Source: Paraglaciecola polaris LMG 21857 (GTDB lineage Bacteria; Pseudomonadota; Gammaproteobacteria; Enterobacterales; Alteromonadaceae). Taken from it: 64,000 nt of DNA. The DNA lies in contig NZ_BAER01000115.1 in the NCBI RefSeq assembly GCF_000315055.1, forward strand, positions 118,710 to 182,709. Direction: 5' to 3'. Under the pieces are notes generated by a model that searched no databases, had not been told where the DNA came from, and saw only the letters and a program-made list of their open reading frames with translations. Shown here one piece after another: positions 55,017-63,083 of this stretch (position 1 is the first letter of the stretch; each line of letters starts with the position of its first letter). The position numbers and the translations under genes are program-made.

Positions 55017-56078
55017 TTAAACCTTGAGGTTGCCAGTGCCATTAGCCGTTATGGGGTCCTGAGAAATCACTTGATTGCGGCCGTTCTCTTTCGCGAAATA
55101 TAAACGTTTATCCGCTTTATCGAGCAGATTATCCAAGTCATGGCCATCTTGTCCGAAGCTGGCGATACCAGCACTTAAGGTGATTTGGATCTCACATTTT
55201 TGCGTGGTGAATGGTGTTTTCATCAGCAATTTTCGTAATGCATTGACCTGTTGGTGACCTTTATCTATATCGGTGGCCACCATTAATAATGCAAATTCTT
55301 CTCCGCCAAATCGAGCGAGTAAATCCGATTTTCGAGTGTTTTTTTGTAGAAAATTCGCTACATGACGCAGTGCATCATCACCCACAGCGTGGCCGTGCAC
55401 ATCATTGATGCTCTTGAATAAATCCAGATCAAACAATACCACTGTTAACGGATCTTGATGACGAGCGGCCAAGGCACTTAGTTGGTGGAAACTTTCATTT
55501 AATTTCATACGGTTCGCTAGGCCTGTGAGCGGGTCTGTGCCAGCGAGAGACAACAATCTGTCTTCATTTTGTTCACGATTTTTCTCGTAAACATGGGCAA
55601 ATGTCATCATTAAAAATGAACTCAAAATCACGTTAACCGATATGGCAACATTGAGGGAAAAGTTATGTTCTGTGCTAATAAAGCGCCAGTGGTAAGCTAA
55701 AATGCCGCAAATGATAAAGGTTAATGAAAACCAAAAGCCTTGTTTGCGTCCCATCAACAGGTACGAAATGACTGGAATGGTTAAAATCCATACAAAGATA
55801 GATTCAGAGGATTGAGGTACGGACAAACCGTAAATCATAATGATGAAAAACGGCACTACGTAAATAGTAACCCACCTTTGGAAGTGCTCAGTGGTCAATA
55901 TCCGGCGCCACAGCCATAAGGAGAATAGCCCATAGACCAGTTCTATTAGTGCTAATTGCCATAAACCGCGTTGAAAATTGACGACAGAGAAAATGCAACC
56001 ACCGATAAAGGTGATAATAAGTAGCACCCGCATAACATCACGTCGGTACTGGATATTCTGAACTAACTGATCCGTCAT
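55017..56078 (-). CDS. Membrane-bound GGDEF diguanylate cyclase
   Basis: The protein has 353 residues from ATG 56078; TTG 56093 is possible but weaker. The N-terminal half has five or six membrane helices ('VLLIITFIGGCIFSVVNF', 'FFIIMIYGLSVPQ', 'ISVNVILSSFLMMTFAHVY'). The C-terminal GGDEF domain has the active signature GGEEF in 'LLARFGGEEFALL'. An RxxD inhibitory I-site (RKSD) lies exactly five residues before it, so product inhibition is expected. It makes cyclic di-GMP. The helices probably sense an unknown membrane or periplasmic cue. Confidence 0.93.
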   Translation of the reverse strand: MTDQLVQNIQYRRDVMRVLLIITFIGGCIFSVVNFQRGLWQLALIELVYGLFSLWLWRRILTTEHFQRWVTIYVVPFFIIMIYGLSVPQSSESIFVWILTIPVISYLLMGRKQGFWFSLTFIICGILAYHWRFISTEHNFSLNVAISVNVILSSFLMMTFAHVYEKNREQNEDRLLSLAGTDPLTGLANRMKLNESFHQLSALAARHQDPLTVVLFDLDLFKSINDVHGHAVGDDALRHVANFLQKNTRKSDLLARFGGEEFALLMVATDIDKGHQQVNALRKLLMKTPFTTQKCEIQITLSAGIASFGQDGHDLDNLLDKADKRLYFAKENGRNQVISQDPITANGTGNLKV

Positions 56079-56359
56079 TTTTATCTCATACAACGTTGGC
56101 CTGAGGAAATAAGCGCAGGGTAAAATATGCTATTTTGCTTTTAGTATACGCATTAGGCGAGACATACTGGTGCGCTTAGAAAACTCACTATCGATATGTA
56201 AAATATAAATTTTAACATAACGATAAATGGTTTGGTTATCAATATATTGGGGTGACAATTGTCGTTTATAGTGGATTTATTAGCAGTATGTATTAGCGGG
56301 CTGTGCAATTAAGCAGAATAGTCGTTTGGCATGGAACCAAGCGTTATACCGGTATTAAA

Positions 56360-56384
56360 AAAACGGCCTCAGAAGAGGCCGTTT
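56360..56384. terminator. Intrinsic terminator
   Basis: AAAACGGCCTC / GAGGCCGTTTT with loop AGAA (56360-56370, 56375-56384), strong and bidirectional. It lies between the cyclase and DUF3718 copy 2. In orientation it best serves the DUF3718 gene on the minus strand. Confidence 0.88.
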
Positions 56385-56390
56385 TCCTAG

Positions 56391-56414
56391 TCACCAAGTA
56401 GTACTACTTGGTGA
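56391..56414. repeat. Perfect 24-bp palindrome downstream of DUF3718 copy 2
   Basis: TCACCAAGTAGT and ACTACTTGGTGA meet without a spacer, six bases right of the terminator. The element is absent downstream of DUF3718 copy 1. It could be a protein-binding site or a second hairpin. No other feature is seen in the spacer 56094-56491. Confidence 0.7.
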
Positions 56415-56490
56415 TTTAGTCTGGGAATTTATCCCCAGAACCATGTTGAAAAGGTTAGCCCGCTCATCGTGGGCATCGATGGATAATCTC

Positions 56491-56972
56491 GTTAGATTCG
56501 GTCGTTTAATACGGCAACGATAGGTGAATTGGTTAAGCCATTTTCGGTGGCCCAAGCCACAACAGTTTTGCCGTCTTGCTCAGGTGTGCTCAAGTCGCTT
56601 TTTGGCATTTTCTTAACCATTAAGGTACCGGTTTCAACTGCGCCATTTAACATGGCGGTACGGATCAAGCTGTTGCCTCCACAGCTGATACCTGAATAAT
56701 AATCTTGTAATTTAAGTCGGTAGTCAGACTGAACACGTTTCATTTTTTTGCGTAATTCACCTTTATCGTCTGCTTTAACGATAGTGCAGATGTTTTGCAA
56801 TGCTTCGGCTACGTCAGCCTGAGCAGGTGCAGCAAACATAATAGTGGTAGCGGCGATAGCGATAGAAGCTTTAACAATTTTCAACATGGTCAATTCCTCG
56901 GTTCTTATTTTAATTATAATCTCGTTTCGTTGAGGTAATTAAACGCTATTTGCATTGATTAAAAAATCTACA
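56491..56972 (-). repeat. 482-bp direct repeat, copy 2 (DUF3718 gene plus promoter)
   Basis: This is the counterpart of 22578-23059, aligned without gaps. Similarity fades quickly beyond either end, which fixes the edges of the duplicated unit. Confidence 0.9.
56492..56887 (-). CDS. DUF3718 exported protein, copy 2
   Basis: The protein has 131 residues from ATG 56887, differing from copy 1 only at residue 8 of the signal peptide (K for N). The mature proteins are therefore identical, although about 16 silent differences exist between the genes. The promoter with TATAAT (minus strand, 56913-56918) and the Shine-Dalgarno are also shared. This pattern means old duplication under strong protein constraint, or repeated gene conversion. 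Function unknown. Confidence 0.88.
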   Translation of the reverse strand: MLKIVKASIAIAATTIMFAAPAQADVAEALQNICTIVKADDKGELRKKMKRVQSDYRLKLQDYYSGISCGGNSLIRTAMLNGAVETGTLMVKKMPKSDLSTPEQDGKTVVAWATENGLTNSPIVAVLNDRI

Positions 56973-57135
56973 AGCTGATACTTTGGTATGAGACCTAATA
57001 CCTTTGTTGGCCCTGCGACCTGGTTATAACCATTATGAAAAGTGCGATATTCCACTAATGTAACTACTCTTAATAACGCTTCATCACACCACTCAATGCT
57101 AGGCGCACTGAGCACAATTGATAAGGATACATCGC

Positions 57136-57160
57136 TGACGCACAACTTACATGTGCGTCA
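57136..57160. repeat. Inverted repeat after the PhyH-like gene
   Basis: TGACGCACA (57136-57144) and TGTGCGTCA (57152-57160) are perfect 9-bp arms with a 7-base loop, 46 bases past the 3' end of the PhyH-like gene. There is no U-tract. The half-site resembles that at 12281-12297. Confidence 0.45.
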
Positions 57161-57205
57161 CCTATCATGCCCATTGCTGCCTAGGCGGGCGATATAACCT
57201 AAGAG

Positions 57206-58340
57206 TTAAATACTTAAATCTAGCAGGTTGTAATCTTTCAACTTAGCAAGTGTATCCGGCTGCCAGCTAAAATCAGTGCTCGAATGCGCAAGGGGCTGAT
57301 AACTAAAAGGGGTTTCTTGGGGGTACTGGGCACGGCGTGCCTCAATGGCGTAACCTATCGCATGCGCGCGCTTTTCGATCATGGCGGCATCATATATAGC
57401 GGCTTCGCTGTGTATGCCTGCCCCTTTTACATCTAATACCGATGAACGTTTATGAAAGCCAAAGTTGATGGTAATGCGTGGCTCAAAACCGGTGTTGGCA
57501 AATGAACCATGTACAAGTTGGCGATTACATATCACTACATCTCCAGCATTACAGATAATAGGTACTGCATCAGGTAGACGCTCGCTGCCCGCGTCTTCGA
57601 CCATTTGCTTAATGTTCTGTCGTCCTAGTGCATGTGAACCTGGCACGACCCATACGCCGTTTACGGCTGTGCTGCCATAGGCTTGAGCCATAAAGTTGAA
57701 GCCGTGAATTTGGGCATCAAATTCAGGATTATTCCAATGGGTATCGCCATCTTGGTGCCATGATACCGCGGCACCTAAGCCGGGTTCCTTGATAAATAAG
57801 CACTCATGAAACGGGGCGAAATCTTCGCCGTTGATAGCTTGGGCCACTTTTAATAACTCAGGGTGGGCGTAAACACGTAAACAGGCGGGTGAAAATTGTA
57901 ACGAGCCTAGTAGTACAAATGGCGATTCTTTTGGGGCATCGCTGGCTGCAGTAGGCTCAAATAGTTTGACTTGATGGCGTCCATTGGCAATGGGGGTTCC
58001 TCCAAGTGGATCCCCAAGCGGCTTAGCCCACAACAAATTAGGGGCCTTACAATCTACCCCAAGGGCGGGTTCGCCTTTAGCATTGACTTTATCGCCATTG
58101 TTAACGGCAAAGCGTTGTTTTAACTGGGTCAAGTCTTGCTCTATGTCTGTTAATTCTTGAGGATCCAGCACGTTTTCAAAGATATAAAAGCCATATTTTA
58201 TATACGCCGCACGAATGCCACTGTTTAGCTGCCCATCGGCATCAAATAATATTGGTAATCAGATACTGGCGCATGGCGTCAGCGTCATTGCCATAATGGG
58301 CAGCGCAGGCCTCGATAGAATCGCTAATGTCTGTGATCAT
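57206..58340 (-). pseudogene. Phytanoyl-CoA dioxygenase (PhyH) family gene with an apparent frameshift
   Basis: The frame 57206-58171 encodes 321 residues of an Fe(II)/2-oxoglutarate oxygenase: metal site HxD in 'VSWHQDGDTHW', distal histidine in 'LVHGSFANTGFEPRI'. It lacks a proper start. A good ribosome site and ATG (58340) open another frame, 'ITDISDSIEACAAHYG', that stops at 58242. The shifted frame resumes at once as 'LFDADGQLNSGIRAAYIKYG' and 'FYIFENVLDPQELT'. One base is therefore surplus or missing between 58245 and 58258. The full product would be about 377 residues. The rest is intact, so a recent mutation or a sequence error is likely. A TetR gene is divergent. Confidence 0.85.
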
Positions 58341-58394
58341 GGTGTATCCCTCATATGTAAATAATTAGTTAACGAGTGTATTCTTAATCTTTTG

Positions 58395-58419
58395 TAAATT
58401 TTATGCAACATAAAATTTA
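58395..58419. promoter_or_regulatory. TetR-type operator between the PhyH-like and tetR genes
   Basis: TAAATTTTATG (58395-58405) and CATAAAATTTA (58409-58419) are perfect 11-bp arms with centre CAA. It lies 45 bases before tetR and 55 bases before the PhyH-like ATG, an ideal place for autorepression and control of both genes. Confidence 0.75.
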
Positions 58420-58463
58420 ATATATGATAAAGTTTACTCAATGAAATATATGAGTCAGATTGT

Positions 58464-59147
58464 ATGAAACCAGTCAGAGCGCAGGGTGGGGTCGCAACAC
58501 GCACCGCCAACAAATTGAAACGCAAGCAGACGATCCTCAATACTGCCAGAGACATTATAGCCACTGGTGGCTATGCCTCATTCACCCTTGCCGAATTGGC
58601 AATTCAGGCAAATGTAACAGTGCCAACGATACATAATTTGATTGGCAACAAGTCTGAGGTGCTTACACAGTTGGTGGTAGACATGGTTGAGCGCACTGAG
58701 CAGGTGTTATCTTCCACTGCTTTTAAGGATCCGATTTCGGCTGTTGAGTCATTCACTGACAATCTGATGTCGCTTTATCATGATGATGAAGCCTTTTACA
58801 AAGCGGCGTTTGTAATTGGTGAACAAGAGTCCATGTTCGAACATGGTCATGCTGGCGGTATTTTCAAAAAATCACTTAAGCTTGCTTATCAGGTCTGCCT
58901 TGACGCAAAAGAGCATGGATTCCTCGTTGGAAACATCAATAGTGAATTACTTGCCGACAGACTATTCGCCAATCAGCGTATAGCACGCTACGACTGGATG
59001 CACGGCTATATCGATTTGTCTGAGTATCGTTGTCAAATGATTTGCGGCATGCTGTTAACCTTCGCCGCCGATGCGACGGAAGAATATCGCCCGGTATTAA
59101 TAGCAAAAATGAGTACGGTTTTCCTAGAAAGTGTAGAGCAACGATAA
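58464..59147 (+). CDS. TetR/AcrR-family transcriptional regulator
   Basis: The protein has 227 residues. The N-terminal HTH ('RKQTILNTARDIIATGGYAS', 'FTLAELAIQANVTVPTIHNL') is of the TetR type, and the remainder is a variable ligand-binding helical domain with 'YDWMHGYIDLSEYRCQMICG'. It is divergent from the PhyH-like oxygenase and 79 bases upstream of the DapA-like aldolase. It probably controls both through the palindrome at 58395-58419. Confidence 0.92.
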   Translation: MKPVRAQGGVATRTANKLKRKQTILNTARDIIATGGYASFTLAELAIQANVTVPTIHNLIGNKSEVLTQLVVDMVERTEQVLSSTAFKDPISAVESFTDNLMSLYHDDEAFYKAAFVIGEQESMFEHGHAGGIFKKSLKLAYQVCLDAKEHGFLVGNINSELLADRLFANQRIARYDWMHGYIDLSEYRCQMICGMLLTFAADATEEYRPVLIAKMSTVFLESVEQR

Positions 59148-59226
59148 ACAGTCGCTCTACAAGGCAGTTGAATGTGCAACTTAGGCGCATGGCAAAGACA
59201 AGCAAACATAGTTGAGATAAACCGAA

Positions 59227-60210
59227 ATGAAATACAATAAGGCCACTGGTTTTTTGACGGGAATTTTTCCTGTAGTGCCCACACCATTAAAGCACGATGA
59301 GTCATTAGATTTGATTGGCCTTAGTCGCTGCCTAACGTTTTACCTAGACTCACCGGCAGCCGGTGTAACTGTGCTTGGTAGTGGTGGTGAGCTGCCTTAT
59401 TTAAGTGACGCTGAACAACTATCAGTGGTCAAGCAAGCTCATCAATGTGTGAATAAAGCCAAACCGATTATCGTTGGTGTCAATGCCTTTAGTGTGCACC
59501 ACGCACTGGACAAAATTGCGGCTTATCAAGGTATGGCTGATGCGGTGATGGTGTTATTTACCGGCTATTATAAACATGATTTCGCCGCCCTTAAAAAAGC
59601 CATAAAAGCGGTGGCGGAAAGTAGTCCTGTACCTGTGCTGTACTATCATTTCCCTCAGGTGTCTGGCCTGTTTCTAAACGCCCCTCAGCTTATCGAAATC
59701 TTAAGCGACACAGGCGTAGTGGGCATGAAAGACAGCGCTTTGCATGTCAAAAGTGCCAAAATGGTCTTGCAGCATTGTAACGATAGCGCCTATTTTTCGG
59801 GATTGAGTTTATTGTTACCTGAGTTGATAAACCAAGGCGCTGCAGGTGCAATATGCCCGATAGGAGCCATTGCACCTACACACACTACCGAATTTTTTGT
59901 TAACTGGGTTAAAGGCGATAAACAAGCAGCGCAACATACCCATAGTCAACTAACCCATATCTTGCCCATAGTAAACAACCTCGCTATGTCGCCTGTATTA
60001 CAATATAGATTGTTACTTTGGGTTACGGGTTTTCCCATCAGTTTATTAAAGCAAGCATCTAGCCCGCAGGCAACCAGTAAAGCGGCTTTGGTGCTATTAG
60101 GCGTCGACATTACCAGCACAGTGCGCCGGCCTCTGCCGGCCCTTAAAGATCAATCGAATGAACAAATTTTACAGTGCCTGAAAAACGCGCAGTTAATCAC
60201 GCGTACCTAA
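59227..60210 (+). CDS. DapA/NAL-superfamily aldolase (dihydrodipicolinate-synthase-like)
   Basis: This class I aldolase has 327 residues. The Schiff-base lysine is K168 in 'VVGMKDSALH', the tyrosine in 'PVPVLYYHFP' (139/140), and the carboxylate-binding motif reads 'GSGGELPYL' instead of the usual GTTGE. It is unlikely to be the housekeeping DapA, given the deviations and a linkage to a TetR regulator and an oxygenase. It probably cleaves or forms a 2-keto acid in a catabolic route. The substrate is unknown. Confidence 0.88.
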   Translation: MKYNKATGFLTGIFPVVPTPLKHDESLDLIGLSRCLTFYLDSPAAGVTVLGSGGELPYLSDAEQLSVVKQAHQCVNKAKPIIVGVNAFSVHHALDKIAAYQGMADAVMVLFTGYYKHDFAALKKAIKAVAESSPVPVLYYHFPQVSGLFLNAPQLIEILSDTGVVGMKDSALHVKSAKMVLQHCNDSAYFSGLSLLLPELINQGAAGAICPIGAIAPTHTTEFFVNWVKGDKQAAQHTHSQLTHILPIVNNLAMSPVLQYRLLLWVTGFPISLLKQASSPQATSKAALVLLGVDITSTVRRPLPALKDQSNEQILQCLKNAQLITRT

Positions 60211-60467
60211 TGTTAAAAATCCCTGGGGCAGGTAATGAGAGCAAATTAACGGTGGTTTGCTTATCTCTTTGAGCCGCATATTGCTTGAAACTGAATTGTT
60301 GAAGGTAAAAATCATTGTTTAACTTTTGTGATGTAAAAATGTACAGTGAGTAAAATATCGCATAAGACTAATAACCCTGCCTGTTATTAATCAGCGCAAA
60401 GTGAACATTGAGGATTTTTGCTGTAGGGCGCGCTTTACTGCGAAAACATGTAAATCAAGGAGAGGTG

Positions 60468-60881
60468 ATGGGACTTATTTTAGGCCCGCTACTGTTATTT
60501 TGGCTGGTGATGAGCAGCTACGTATTAAGCATAGGGCATTCATTATTACATGATGCTGCTCTGTATCCTTATACACTAGTGGTTGTTTTTAGTGCTGTGC
60601 TATCACTAATATTATACCTTTATCTAGGGTTTAATCGATTTACGACCAGTCATACTCTGAGCTGGTATGACATTCCGTTATTTTTCACAACCCATAAAAC
60701 TGCCATTCTTATTTTCCTAGTCTGCATATTGACGCATTGGTTTGGGGCAAACATGCTAAGTCATTATTACCTTAAACCCTTGCCCTTTATTATTATGTTC
60801 ACCATTTCTTTTGGTGCGATTACTGGGGCGTTTGCCTCAAGTGCATTTATGAAAAAGTATAATATTAAGCGAGAGCATTAA
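60468..60881 (+). CDS. Four-helix membrane protein of unknown function
   Basis: The protein has 137 residues from ATG 60468, chosen because AAGGAGAGG (60457-60465) lies just upstream; the longer frame from 60408 starts before it. Four hydrophobic helices are visible: 'GLILGPLLLFWLVMSSYVL', 'PYTLVVVFSAVLSLILYLYL', 'TAILIFLVCILTHWFGANM' and 'PFIIMFTISFGAITGAFAS', with a basic C-terminus 'KKYNIKREH'. I recognise no family. It is monocistronic, 140 bases before the solute-binding protein. Confidence 0.7.
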   Translation: MGLILGPLLLFWLVMSSYVLSIGHSLLHDAALYPYTLVVVFSAVLSLILYLYLGFNRFTTSHTLSWYDIPLFFTTHKTAILIFLVCILTHWFGANMLSHYYLKPLPFIIMFTISFGAITGAFASSAFMKKYNIKREH

Positions 60882-61021
60882 GCTTGGTGACATAAGCAAC
60901 CAGCCCAGAAATAACTATCTGTGAATGTGATGAAAACACTTTGCAAGGTGAATCATTTAGCCTACACCTAAACTGACGACTCAGGTTTGGGGAGCGACAG
61001 GAAAATGGACGTGACGCTGTG

Positions 61022-61768
61022 ATGAAGAAAACGATACAACTTCTGGTGATTAGCCTTGTTGCTTTATTGCCCAAGCACCTATTGGCTGAAACCTTTACCG
61101 CTCATTGTCGTAATTATCCTCCTGAATTGTTTTTTGATGGCAGCAAATGTGCCGGGGTGTTACCCGACTTAGTGTCCGACATATTTACTGAGCTTGGACA
61201 CGATATTAACTGGGCATATGTGCCTTGGGTACGCTCAATTAGGGAAGCGAAAAAAGGCAATGTAGACGTGATGATCCGCCATTCTATGACCCCTGAACGC
61301 AAGTCTGTATTGAAACCTATCACTTACGGTTACACGATAAGGCACCTTTCATTTTATAAATCGCCTAGATTTCGTGGGGATATAACGTCATATGACGATC
61401 TTGAGAAAGTAAACATTGGAGCGATTCGAGGGGTTTTTTATTCTCCCAGATTTTCAGTGCTTAATACAAGGACACTGACATTGGTGGGGAAAACCGATCA
61501 ACTTATCGCTATGCTAGAACTAGGGCGAATAGATGTGGTGGTTACGTCAGCCTCACACAACGAAGAATTGTTTGACACTCGTTTTGAAAAAGCGACCTTT
61601 GTAGATACTTTTTTGAATCCTGTTTATATCAGCATCCCGTTAAATTCAAGCGCCATAGGCATTTATGATGATGTTGCTCAGCGTATGCTCGAATATCGTA
61701 AAAGTGGCAAGGTAGACACGTATTTTGAAAAATATGGAGTGCCGGCGCCCCAGCAGATTTTTGAATGA
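61022..61768 (+). CDS. Periplasmic solute-binding protein, family 3-like
   Basis: The protein has 248 residues from ATG 61022, with a signal peptide ending near 'LPKHLLA'. The mature part has the SBP_bac_3 pattern ('PPELFFDGSKCAGVLPDLVS', 'INWAYVPWVRSIREAKKGNV', 'VNIGAIRGVFYSPRF', 'MLELGRIDVVVTS'). Two cysteines bracket the N-terminus of the mature protein (HCRN, SKCAG). No transporter partners are adjacent, so it is an orphan like the one at 12.6 kb. The ribosome site is weak. Confidence 0.8.
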   Translation: MKKTIQLLVISLVALLPKHLLAETFTAHCRNYPPELFFDGSKCAGVLPDLVSDIFTELGHDINWAYVPWVRSIREAKKGNVDVMIRHSMTPERKSVLKPITYGYTIRHLSFYKSPRFRGDITSYDDLEKVNIGAIRGVFYSPRFSVLNTRTLTLVGKTDQLIAMLELGRIDVVVTSASHNEELFDTRFEKATFVDTFLNPVYISIPLNSSAIGIYDDVAQRMLEYRKSGKVDTYFEKYGVPAPQQIFE

Positions 61769-61844
61769 TATTAAAGAACGGAATAGGCGATAGTCATAGT
61801 GCCCTAAACCCGTGCTGATGTTTTTAATACGCCCTGATCGCTGA

Positions 61845-62948
61845 ATGTCACACCTACAACCTATTGGTGTTACCATGTCAGTTCTGTCAACGGGCATAAA
61901 TAATCCCATACTTTGTCGACGTCCGGCCAAATGCGATAATCGTTTTTTAGCATTATTACACTGGCATTGGCTTGAACTTTGCTTTTTCAACTTCGCTTTC
62001 GCAGAGATTTTAGTTATCAAAATAAATGACCCAATTGTGCATTTTACGCACGAATTAGCCACGCAATTAAAACCTCTGGAGCAATTATCAGCCCAAGGTA
62101 AAGTACAGAAAATCAAGCTTATTATTCATGCGGGCACACCCAAGACCGGCACCACAAGCTTACAAACCTATCTCGACAAAAAACAGCGCAAACTCAGAGG
62201 TAAGGGGATCCTTTACCCGCACAATTTAGCGGAATCAAATAACCCAGCCGCACCAAAACATCAATGGTTTGAAAAGAATTTAGTCAGCGCGCATTTGGAA
62301 AACTTCTTAGCGAATTTTACGCATATCATCTCCCAGCTTAAACCTGATACTCACACCATTATTCTATCATCTGAGGGCATTTATAATTATTGGTGGGATT
62401 TTCCGGGTGAATCAAAAGAAGCCTTGCGTACTTTGAGCCAACTTTTTGATGTTGATCTGTGGGTGTGGTTTCGGGAACCACTCGGGTTTATTGAAAGTTA
62501 TTATAAGCAATGTATTCGTAATCCCCAGGTGGCCAGCAACCCCTGTTATGGCAAAGATTTATCGTTTGCTGAGATGTTACATATCCCATGGTTCTCAAAA
62601 CATCTGGACTATCAAGGGTTTGTAACTGAATGCCAAACCTTGCTGGGGGAGAATAGCGTTTCAGCGTTTCAATATAAAGGCGATGTAGTGCAGGAAGTTG
62701 CGCACAAATTAGGACTAGCCACGACCCATGATAATCCAACACCAAGACAAAATAACAGTTTAAACAGTGCTTCGATAAAGCTCCTGAAAACCCTCAATCA
62801 CTATAATATTAAAGCCAAAGACAAAGAGCTTCTGATGCCGCATTTGAAGGAAATTAATGGGCTTCTAGGACGTTACGTAAATGATAGCTTGATTGATGAT
62901 ATCTCTAGAGATCGGGTGCTGATGATAGCGAATCCAGTCACGTTTTAA
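61845..62948 (+). CDS. Sulfotransferase-like P-loop protein, start uncertain
   Basis: The frame has 367 residues. From about residue 92 it matches sulfotransferases: PAPS 5'-phosphosulfate loop in 'LIIHAGTPKTGTTSLQTYL' and 3'-phosphate region in 'WVWFREPLGFIESYYKQCIR'. The first 60 residues look like non-coding translation. The family N-terminus seems to begin near 'NDPIVHFTHELATQLKPLEQ' (about 62010-62030), where the only possible starts are rare ones (ATA, GTG), so the 5' end may be frameshifted or use a rare start. The product may sulfate a carbohydrate or lipid. The target is unknown. Confidence 0.75.
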   Translation: MSHLQPIGVTMSVLSTGINNPILCRRPAKCDNRFLALLHWHWLELCFFNFAFAEILVIKINDPIVHFTHELATQLKPLEQLSAQGKVQKIKLIIHAGTPKTGTTSLQTYLDKKQRKLRGKGILYPHNLAESNNPAAPKHQWFEKNLVSAHLENFLANFTHIISQLKPDTHTIILSSEGIYNYWWDFPGESKEALRTLSQLFDVDLWVWFREPLGFIESYYKQCIRNPQVASNPCYGKDLSFAEMLHIPWFSKHLDYQGFVTECQTLLGENSVSAFQYKGDVVQEVAHKLGLATTHDNPTPRQNNSLNSASIKLLKTLNHYNIKAKDKELLMPHLKEINGLLGRYVNDSLIDDISRDRVLMIANPVTF

Positions 62949-63039
62949 GTGTTTGTTATGATTTTTTTGTTGAATCTGATGGTCAATAGCGGATTCTTAA
63001 AAAGACGGTGATTCCTCGAAATAGAGTTAAATTTTAAAC

Positions 63040-63067
63040 AAGCCAGCGGTTAAACTATCGCTGGCTT
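63040..63067 (-). terminator. Probable terminator of fadD
   Basis: AAGCCAGCG (63040-63048) and CGCTGGCTT (63059-63067) form a 9-bp stem, 17 bases past the fadD stop on the minus strand, followed by a short T-rich tract. Confidence 0.68.
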
Positions 63068-63083
63068 AATATTTCGTCAGGAG

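Noticed and set aside
59227..60210. Assignment as housekeeping dapA
   Set aside because: The GTTGE motif is changed to GSGGE and the gene is linked to a TetR regulator and an oxygenase rather than to cell-wall or lysine genes.
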